Shown here one piece after another: positions 6,589 to 11,444 of a stretch of DNA of 11,444 bases. The DNA lies in assembly GCA_013152825.1 (NCBI GenBank), contig JAADFP010000037.1, positions 1 through 11,444 of the forward strand, given 5' to 3'. The DNA is from Caldisericota bacterium (GTDB lineage: Bacteria; CAIJMQ01; JAADFP01). The first letter of the stretch is position 1, and each line of letters starts with the position of its first letter. A program made the translations under genes and the position numbers. The notes under the pieces were generated by a model. That model was not told the DNA's origin. It was given only the letters and a program-made list of their open reading frames with translations, and did not search any database.

Positions 6589-8307
6589 ATGGGTAAAGCA
6601 ATAAAACTGGGAGCGGAAAACATTTCAAAGGTTAAAAATCCTGTAATCGGAGTTTTTTCTCCTTGCGATCCCCGCATAGACGAACCTTCCCGGAAGCGTG
6701 TGGCCAATATTATCCAGATGGCAGCGGATATAATAGCAGAGAGGGTAAAGCTAGCGGATGGAACTCCGGTCAGGGTAGTTTACAGCACACTGCTCATTGA
6801 CGGAGAAAAGCAGGCAGACATCGTGGCCAGGCAGTTTGAAGCGGCAGGAGTCAATATCCTGGTGGGAGTGCCGGACACCTGGGCATTTCCCCAACCCAGC
6901 CTTATTTCCTTCATACAGCAGTTCCCCAAAGACACTCCTCTCAACCTCACCTGCGGGAATAGCGGGCCCAAACCGGGAGTAGTCTATACCCATGCTTCAA
7001 GCGGTGCAATATCCCAGTATGGAAAACTTATTCATATTAACGTAGGGACCTGGCCTGATACAGGTATGAATCCCCGGATGACAGAAAATACAGCCAGATC
7101 TCTTGTTGACTGGTGCTATGCAGCCCTTACCTTCCAGGCATTAAAAGGGAGAAGAGTGGTAATATTCGGGCACGATTCCATGGGCATGGAAACCGCCCTT
7201 GCCCACGTAATCCCCACCCGGAACATATTCGGGATAGAGATTACCCGGCTGGACATGAAATTACTTGCGGACATGCTTCAGAAAAAAGCCTACGACGGGA
7301 AGGAATTAAAAGAACTAAGAAATTGGCTGGATAAGTTGGCGGGGGAAAGAATCGAATTGAGAAACGAAGATGATGAAGAGAGGCTGAAGAAATCATTAGC
7401 CATGTACCTTATTGTAAGGGATGTAATGGAAGATCTGAACGCAGTAGGTGGAGGATTTATGAGCCAGCTGGAGTGGGGCTCCGATCCAAAAGGCATTCCA
7501 CTTCCCGTAGCTGACATAATGGAATCTCTCTTCAATTCTACCTTTGACCATAGGGGCAAGAAGCCGCCTCTCCCCTATGCTACCGAAGCAGACGTGCAGG
7601 GACTGCTAACCATGCTCTTCTTCACCTACCTTACCGGGGGTAACCCGCCCCTCTTCATGGATTTCAGGAAAGTGTGGGAACCGTGGGAAATTAAAGAACT
7701 GGCGCAAAAGATAGGGGTAAAACTTTCCGGAGATAGCCTATGGGAAAGCAGGGGCTTTGTGGATGGAGATAATTCGGGAAGTGCCTCCTTTGACTGGGCA
7801 GGTAAACCGGGAGATTCCGTAGAAGAAATCATGTCCAGGGTGGCCTTCCCTCTGGCTGACGAGGGATACTTTCCGGGACTGGGCAACTCTGTCACCTTCA
7901 TCTCGCCGGGTGGGATAGAAGGGATAGCAGGAAGGCTCGCTTACAGCAGTATAAACAACATATTCTCTCTTATCTGGGACGAAGCACAGACCGTTGACCT
8001 GCCGGATAAACTGGCCGAAGCCGTATGCAAAACTTCCACCTATACCTGGCCCCACACCTTTGTAGTTCCCAGGTATGCCACCATGGGCGAATACAAGCAG
8101 TATGCACCGGCGAATCACTTTCACATGACCTGGAATCTTCCGCCCGCACGTTTAGAGTACTGGATGGACATGGCAAACGTTCTCTCTGTTACCCCCTGGC
8201 AGAACCGGCCTCAATACATAGAGGGAGTGGATAGGCCCATTCCTTTGCTCTACCTGATAAATGGCGGAGAGGTAGCCACGAAGATTTCCCTGGCAAAGAA
8301 GGCATAA
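6589..8307 (+). CDS. fucI: L-fucose isomerase
   Basis: This is a cytoplasmic aldose-ketose isomerase of the L-fucose/L-arabinose isomerase fold, 572 residues against 591 in E. coli FucI. It would interconvert L-fucose and L-fuculose, and family members also use D-arabinose. The metal-binding residues align with E. coli Glu337, Asp361 and His528: Glu333 in YATEADVQG, Asp358 in FMDFRKVW and His510 in APANHFHMTW. Other matching segments are NSTFD (316-320), GIAGRLAY (445-452) and WPHTFVVPR (487-495). The family enzyme is a Mn2+-dependent hexamer. The middle (GNSGPKPGVVYTHASSGAISQ, about 123-143) diverges from E. coli, so this belongs to a distant branch and substrate preference may differ. It is the last gene of the sugar run, 11 bases after the kinase. 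No fucose permease or mutarotase lies nearby. Confidence 0.88.
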   Translation: MGKAIKLGAENISKVKNPVIGVFSPCDPRIDEPSRKRVANIIQMAADIIAERVKLADGTPVRVVYSTLLIDGEKQADIVARQFEAAGVNILVGVPDTWAFPQPSLISFIQQFPKDTPLNLTCGNSGPKPGVVYTHASSGAISQYGKLIHINVGTWPDTGMNPRMTENTARSLVDWCYAALTFQALKGRRVVIFGHDSMGMETALAHVIPTRNIFGIEITRLDMKLLADMLQKKAYDGKELKELRNWLDKLAGERIELRNEDDEERLKKSLAMYLIVRDVMEDLNAVGGGFMSQLEWGSDPKGIPLPVADIMESLFNSTFDHRGKKPPLPYATEADVQGLLTMLFFTYLTGGNPPLFMDFRKVWEPWEIKELAQKIGVKLSGDSLWESRGFVDGDNSGSASFDWAGKPGDSVEEIMSRVAFPLADEGYFPGLGNSVTFISPGGIEGIAGRLAYSSINNIFSLIWDEAQTVDLPDKLAEAVCKTSTYTWPHTFVVPRYATMGEYKQYAPANHFHMTWNLPPARLEYWMDMANVLSVTPWQNRPQYIEGVDRPIPLLYLINGGEVATKISLAKKA

Positions 8308-8324
8308 GGCGAAATTTCACTCTC

Positions 8325-8364
8325 CCCGGGATTCTTCCCTGCATTAGTAGGAAGTTTCTCCGGG
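8325..8364. other. Imperfect inverted repeat after fucI
   Basis: Outer arms CCCGG (8325-8329) and CCGGG (8360-8364) and inner arms CTTCC (8334-8338) and GGAAG (8350-8354) can form a two-part hairpin with an 11-base loop. No T-tract follows, so it is not a standard intrinsic terminator. It could mark the end of the sugar transcript or protect its 3' end. Confidence 0.35.
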
Positions 8365-8391
8365 TAAGAAGGGCTGTGGTAAATTGTGGAT

Positions 8392-8853
8392 ATGAAAAAC
8401 AGGCTCAGGACCATCCTGAAAAAGCTAAAACACGAAGCCACCACGCGCAGGAGTCCCCTGGAGATAGCTTCCGGGATAGGCATTGGGTTTTTTATAGGTA
8501 TCTTGCCCATCCAGGGAATTAAAACCCCGGTTACCCTATTTATTGCAGGCATATGCAAAAAGGTAAACGTGGTATCCATTTTTTCCACCAGCAGTATAAT
8601 CTCTCTCCCTCCCCTGGTCCCTTTTGTTTATTTCCTTGACCACTGGGTGGGAAGTAAAATTATGGGGAAATCCCTTACCCTTACCCTGCAGAGCTTCAAG
8701 AATTTTCACTACAAAGCAATAAAGGATATACTCTTCTCGTTGTTCCTGGGAGGAGTTACCCTGGGGATTGCCCTGGGAGTTTTCTCGTTTTTACTATCTT
8801 TTCTTATCCTGAAATTTATCAAGAAACAAAAGGCAATAACGCCTAAATCGTGA
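8392..8853 (+). CDS. DUF2062 membrane protein
   Basis: This is a small integral membrane protein of about 153 residues with the DUF2062 pattern. The N-terminus is basic and cytoplasmic (MKNRLRTILKKLKHEATTRRSP). The conserved core follows, GIGIGFFIGILPIQGIKTPVTLFIAGICKKVN, and then a hydrophobic segment with SIISLPPLVPFVYFLDHWVGSKIMG. A long hydrophobic hairpin (ILFSLFLGGVTLGIALGVFSFLLSFLILKFI) leads to a basic tail. The family's biochemical function is unknown; relatives often sit near glycosyltransferase or lipid-related genes. GTG 8386 is an alternative start two codons upstream; neither has a clear Shine-Dalgarno sequence. The gene lies 84 bases after fucI and is convergent with typA. A link to the sugar genes is doubtful. 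Confidence 0.8.
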   Translation: MKNRLRTILKKLKHEATTRRSPLEIASGIGIGFFIGILPIQGIKTPVTLFIAGICKKVNVVSIFSTSSIISLPPLVPFVYFLDHWVGSKIMGKSLTLTLQSFKNFHYKAIKDILFSLFLGGVTLGIALGVFSFLLSFLILKFIKKQKAITPKS

Positions 8854-8860
8854 AAAGTCC

Positions 8861-8873
8861 CAGGCTGTGCCTG
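8861..8873. terminator. Weak bidirectional hairpin between convergent genes
   Basis: CAGGC (8861-8865) and GCCTG (8869-8873) form a 5-bp stem with a three-base loop between the DUF2062 and typA stops. On the minus strand it is followed by GGGACTTTTC, a short T run; on the plus strand only by a pyrimidine-rich tract. The stem is short, so this is a tentative terminator. Confidence 0.3.
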
Positions 8874-8903
8874 CCTATCTTCTCCCCTGACACCAGACAA
8901 TCA

Positions 8904-8954
8904 GGTTACCAGTAAACTACTTACCAGTTACTGTTCACTATTTACTCTTTACTG
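8904..8954. repeat. Degenerate TTACCAGT/TTTACT repeat tract
   Basis: The tract is made of loose repeats: TTACCAGT occurs at 8906-8913 and 8921-8928, followed by TTACTGTTCACTATTTACTC-type units. It resembles 2301-2328. Its last unit overlaps the typA stop codon (TAA on the minus strand, 8949-8951), so the final typA codons run into the repeat. Confidence 0.5.
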
Positions 8955-10787
8955 CAACTCTGCCTGTATTTTCTTTGCTCTTTTCCTGGCTGATTCTCGC
9001 TTTGCTGCGTTTAACTCCATCTTGCGCAGGCGAATGTTACTCGGTGTAATTTCTACCAGTTCATCCTCTGCAATAAATTCTATTGACTGGTCAAGGGAAA
9101 GGATACGCGGCGGACGCAGGGTCACAGTAACATCTGCGGTTGAACTGCGCATGTTGGTGAGCTTTTTTTCGCGGGTGATGTTAACTGTCAAATCTCCCGT
9201 ACGGTTGCGCTCACCGATAATCATACCTGCATAGACTTCGGTGCCTACCTTTACAAACAGCTCACCCCGATCAGCCATTCCCAGGCTGGCATAAGTGGTC
9301 ACTTTCCCTGGCCGGTCCGCTACCAGTGCGCCACTAATCCGCTGCGGAATCGGGCCAAACCATTCAGCATAACTGTCAAAAAGCGTATTCATAATACCGG
9401 CACCCTTTGTATCCGTCATAAACTGACTGCGGAATCCAATCAAGCCCCGGGAGGGAATAAGAAATTCCATGGTAACCCTGCCGTGACCATGATTTTGCAT
9501 GTTGGTCATCTTTCCCTTCCGCCGGGAAAGTTTCTCAGTAACAACTCCTATCATCCCCTCCGGGAAATCCAGGAATACGTGTTCCATTGGTTCCATGACT
9601 TTACCGTTTTCTTCCCTGGTAATTACCCGCGGTCTTGAAACCATAAATTCATAGCCTTCACGCCGCATGGTCTCGATGAGCACTGCCATCTGCAGCTCGC
9701 CGCGGCCGCACACCTCGAATGCATCGGTACGCTCAGTTTCTTTTACCTGCAGAGAAACATTACCCAGGATTTCCTTCTCCAGCCTTCCCTTCAAATGCCT
9801 GGAAGTTAGATACTTTCCTTCCTTGCCAGCAAAAGGGCTATTATTCACGTAGAATATCATGGATATGGTCGGCTCATCCACCTTGATACGTGGAAGGGGC
9901 AACGGATTATCCTCGGAAGAAATTGTATCTCCTATCTTAACGTTTTCCACACCTGATACTGCGATAATATCGCCGGATTCCAGTCTCTCTACCTGTTTTT
10001 TGTGTAATCCGTAAAAGGTATAGCAGGCAGAAAACTTGATGCCGCGTGTGATAGAATCTTTCCCGCACAGGCTATAGGTCTTGTTTATCTCCAGCACACC
10101 GTTATTTAATCTGCCAATAGCCACCTGCCCTACGTATGAATCGTAGTCAAGGTTGGTCACCAGGAATTGCGGTACATACTCATCGTTTGCCACGGGTCCC
10201 GGTATTTTTGCCAGAATTGTTTCAAACAAGGGCTTAAGATTAGTGGAGCCGTCACCTATCTCTCTATGGGCTACCCCTGCTTTTGCATTCGTATATAAAA
10301 TCGGAAACTCTATTTGCTCATCAGTGGCATCAAGGTCAATAAACAGGTCATAAACTTCGTTTACCACAGCCTCTATCCGTGCATCGCTTCTATCTATCTT
10401 GTTGATTATCAGGATAACCGGTAGTTTTTTTGCCAATGCTTTCTTTACCACGAAACGAGTCTGGGGTAACGGGCCCTCGCTGGCATCCACGAGCAGCAGC
10501 ACTCCATCCACCAGGTTTAAGCTGCGTTCTACTTCACCGCCGAAATCCGCATGCCCTGGCGTATCCACAATGTTGATTTTCACATCTTTGTACCATACTG
10601 CAGTATTCTTTGCTACAATGGTGATGCCGCGCTCGCGTTCCAGGTCCATGGAATCCATAACCCGATCTGCCACTTCCTGGTTTTCCCGGAAGGTGCCGCT
10701 TTGTTTCAGCATTCCGTCCAGGAGTGTAGTTTTCCCATGGTCTACATGGGCAATGATAGCTACGTTTCGGAAATTTTCTTTTCTCAT
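8949..10787 (-). CDS. typA: Translational GTPase TypA/BipA
   Basis: This ribosome-associated GTPase of the EF-G/LepA class has 612 residues, the usual family length. It is involved in ribosome assembly and stress or cold adaptation. All GTP-binding motifs are visible: G1 AHVDHGKT (13-20), G2 RGITI (53-57), G3 DTPGH (75-79), G4 NKID (129-132) and G5 around TNAKAG (166-171). Domain II follows, then an EF-G-like domain with CGRGELQMAVLIETMRREGYEF, and the BipA-specific C-terminal domain (PSRGLIGFRSQFMTDTKG, GPIPQRISGALVADRPG). The basic tail NAAKRESARKRAKKIQAELQ is also typical. ATG 10787 gives the N-terminus MRKENFRNVAIIAHVD, as in relatives. The gene stands alone and is convergent with DUF2062. 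The spacing of its apparent ribosome-binding site is unusual (see 10787-10820). Confidence 0.95.
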   Translation of the reverse strand: MRKENFRNVAIIAHVDHGKTTLLDGMLKQSGTFRENQEVADRVMDSMDLERERGITIVAKNTAVWYKDVKINIVDTPGHADFGGEVERSLNLVDGVLLLVDASEGPLPQTRFVVKKALAKKLPVILIINKIDRSDARIEAVVNEVYDLFIDLDATDEQIEFPILYTNAKAGVAHREIGDGSTNLKPLFETILAKIPGPVANDEYVPQFLVTNLDYDSYVGQVAIGRLNNGVLEINKTYSLCGKDSITRGIKFSACYTFYGLHKKQVERLESGDIIAVSGVENVKIGDTISSEDNPLPLPRIKVDEPTISMIFYVNNSPFAGKEGKYLTSRHLKGRLEKEILGNVSLQVKETERTDAFEVCGRGELQMAVLIETMRREGYEFMVSRPRVITREENGKVMEPMEHVFLDFPEGMIGVVTEKLSRRKGKMTNMQNHGHGRVTMEFLIPSRGLIGFRSQFMTDTKGAGIMNTLFDSYAEWFGPIPQRISGALVADRPGKVTTYASLGMADRGELFVKVGTEVYAGMIIGERNRTGDLTVNITREKKLTNMRSSTADVTVTLRPPRILSLDQSIEFIAEDELVEITPSNIRLRKMELNAAKRESARKRAKKIQAELQ

Positions 10788-10820
10788 TACACTTTTTTCA
10801 ATAATAACCAGAACTCCTTT
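10787..10820 (-). promoter_or_regulatory. typA leader with distant Shine-Dalgarno and mini-ORF
   Basis: The only good Shine-Dalgarno sequence, AAAGGAG (minus strand, 10814-10820), lies 26 bases from the typA ATG. A four-codon frame, TTG-AAA-AAA-GTG-TAA, starts 12 bases after it and ends in a TAATG overlap with the typA start. Alternatively, an in-frame ATT (10803-10805) sits 8 bases from GGAG and would add six residues. An in-frame TAG at 10821-10823 limits any longer N-terminus. Confidence 0.4.
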
Positions 10821-10846
10821 CTATTATTCGACTATAAGTAAGCAAC

Positions 10847-10855
10847 ATTCTACCA
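10847..10855 (-). promoter_or_regulatory. Candidate extended -10 promoter of typA
   Basis: On the minus strand TGGTAGAAT is an extended -10 element (TG-N-TAGAAT). It predicts transcription from about 10840 and a leader of some 53 bases. No good -35 box lies at the usual distance; a T-rich tract precedes it. Confidence 0.4.
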
Positions 10856-10962
10856 GAAAAAAAGGAAATGCGTGGATAAACGAATGAGAATAAAAGCATT
10901 TTTAGACCCCTGCTATACACCAGGATAAACATGTAGCCTGCTCTACCTCCCGGACTCTCCCT

Positions 10963-10979
10963 CTGGCACCAGCTGCCAG
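10963..10979. repeat. Short inverted repeat
   Basis: CTGGCA (10963-10968) and TGCCAG (10974-10979) form a 6-bp perfect stem with a five-base loop, upstream of typA and without a T-tract. It lies in gene-free DNA between the typA promoter and the transposase remnant. Confidence 0.4.
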
Positions 10980-11017
10980 ACAGGCAACCCAAATCACAAA
11001 TTCAAAGCTTTCGCCTG

Positions 11018-11037
11018 GTCCCGATGGTTATCGGGAC
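11018..11037. repeat. Perfect 8-bp-stem palindrome
   Basis: GTCCCGAT (11018-11025) and ATCGGGAC (11030-11037) close a GGTT loop. CCT (11014-11016) and AGG (11038-11040) extend the stem past a bulged G. No T run follows, so it looks like a dispersed palindromic repeat rather than a terminator. It lies exactly where the transposase remnant loses similarity. Confidence 0.65.
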
Positions 11038-11308
11038 AGGGATCCTCCACTGTCACTGCGGAGTTTCTTGACCTTTATCCCTTCAGGAAGAGATTTAAGG
11101 CATTCTTTCACATAACCTTAGAATCAATGGCTCTATAAATTCATCTGCCCAATATCCCCGGTTTGAACCCCGGCAAGGAAGAATTCTCCTTAACCATTCC
11201 CGCTTTATTTACTATCCTTCTTAAACATTCTCCTGCCACTGCCAGCCCACTGTGAGAACTTATAGCCTCTTTACCTGTCTTTAATTGGATTTTGGGAAGA
11301 TTTTGCTG
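11028..11308 (-). pseudogene. Decayed IS1380-like transposase remnant
   Basis: On the minus strand three pieces of one transposase appear in different frames. The first (11308-11144) reads LPKIQLKTGKEAISSHSGLA, then VAGECLRR and NSSLPGFKPG, like the N-terminus of IS1380-family DDE transposases. One base of shift later, from about 11148, comes ADEFIEPLILRLC, matching their 'GY-ADEFVEPLVLMLxGGG' segment. The third piece (11105 down) reads ECLKSLPEGIKVKKLRSDSGG, matching the 'LPEG...RxDSAGYQ' region that normally lies more than 100 residues further on. The gene therefore has a frameshift, a large internal deletion and no C-terminal half. It ends at the palindrome 11018-11037. Family assignment is from memory of motifs, so IS1380-like is likely but not certain. 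No terminal inverted repeats or target duplication were identified. Confidence 0.6.
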
Positions 11309-11444
11309 TATTATTTCTCATCTCTTTTTCACAGAGAATGTTCTTCTTTTTGCCTTCACTTCCTCGGTAAAGGCTTTTTCCCCGCTTAAGACTTCAGGAG
11401 AGTTTAAGGCTTTCTAATACGATTTTTGGGGGAGGGTTGTAGAG
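11309..11444. other. Window end, no recognised gene
   Basis: On the minus strand, from about 11402 down to a TGA near 11316, a stop-free stretch reads SPEVLSGEKAFTEEVKAKRR and onward to SVKKR. A one-base shift would join it to PKIVLESLKLS further upstream. It looks like the decayed end of an unrecognised protein; I see no start, promoter or family match. Confidence 0.25.

Noticed and set aside
10399..10887. Plus-strand open frame of 162 codons
   Set aside because: It is antisense to the N-terminal GTPase domain of typA and has low-complexity Ser/Thr-rich content.
11155..11175. tRNA T-arm-like GGTTCAAACC on the minus strand
   Set aside because: The five-base flanks cannot pair as a T stem, and no acceptor or anticodon arms are present; the bases belong to the transposase remnant.

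Overview
The window reads as a chromosomal segment of a Gram-negative-type bacterium. An outer-membrane beta-barrel gene argues for an outer membrane, and base composition is moderate. The intergenic DNA is rich in degenerate short repeats and small palindromes, a pattern I associate with genomes of uncultivated candidate phyla. I cannot name the phylum from sequence alone.

Layout. Positions 2-2136 hold two tightly coupled plus-strand genes: a 5'-truncated uroporphyrinogen-decarboxylase (URO-D) superfamily protein and a PHP-fold protein with several altered metal-ligand motifs. Positions 2137-2698 are non-coding and packed with repeats: an inverted pair of covarying hairpins, a 26-bp direct repeat, and micro-repeats. 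A very good sigma70-type promoter at 2685-2713 then precedes a small secreted beta-barrel gene whose ATG falls exactly at the predicted transcription start. A deoxysugar catabolic run follows: a bifunctional class II aldolase/short-chain dehydrogenase (RhaEW-like, 3219-5145, broken by one frameshift near 3640), a rhamnulokinase-type FGGY kinase (5147-6577) and an L-fucose isomerase (6589-8307). Next come a DUF2062 membrane protein (8392-8853) and, on the opposite strand, the translational GTPase TypA/BipA (8949-10787). The last 650 bases hold the typA leader, palindromes and a decayed transposase with IS1380-family features.

How the genes fit together. Isomerase, kinase and aldolase make a complete 6-deoxyhexose route: L-fucose (or D-arabinose or a related sugar) to ketose, to ketose-1-phosphate, to dihydroxyacetone phosphate plus lactaldehyde. 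The dehydrogenase half would process the lactaldehyde. The isomerase is of the fucose type, while the kinase and aldolase/dehydrogenase are of the rhamnose type, so the natural substrate is open. No transporter, mutarotase or regulator for the sugar is visible. The URO-D and PHP proteins lie just upstream and may belong to the same metabolism, but their reactions are unknown.

I did not find a clearly new defence or mobile system. The most unusual points are the atypical URO-D/PHP pair, the apparently leaderless outer-membrane gene at the head of the sugar cluster, the frameshift that separates the aldolase zinc ligands, and the structured repeats.
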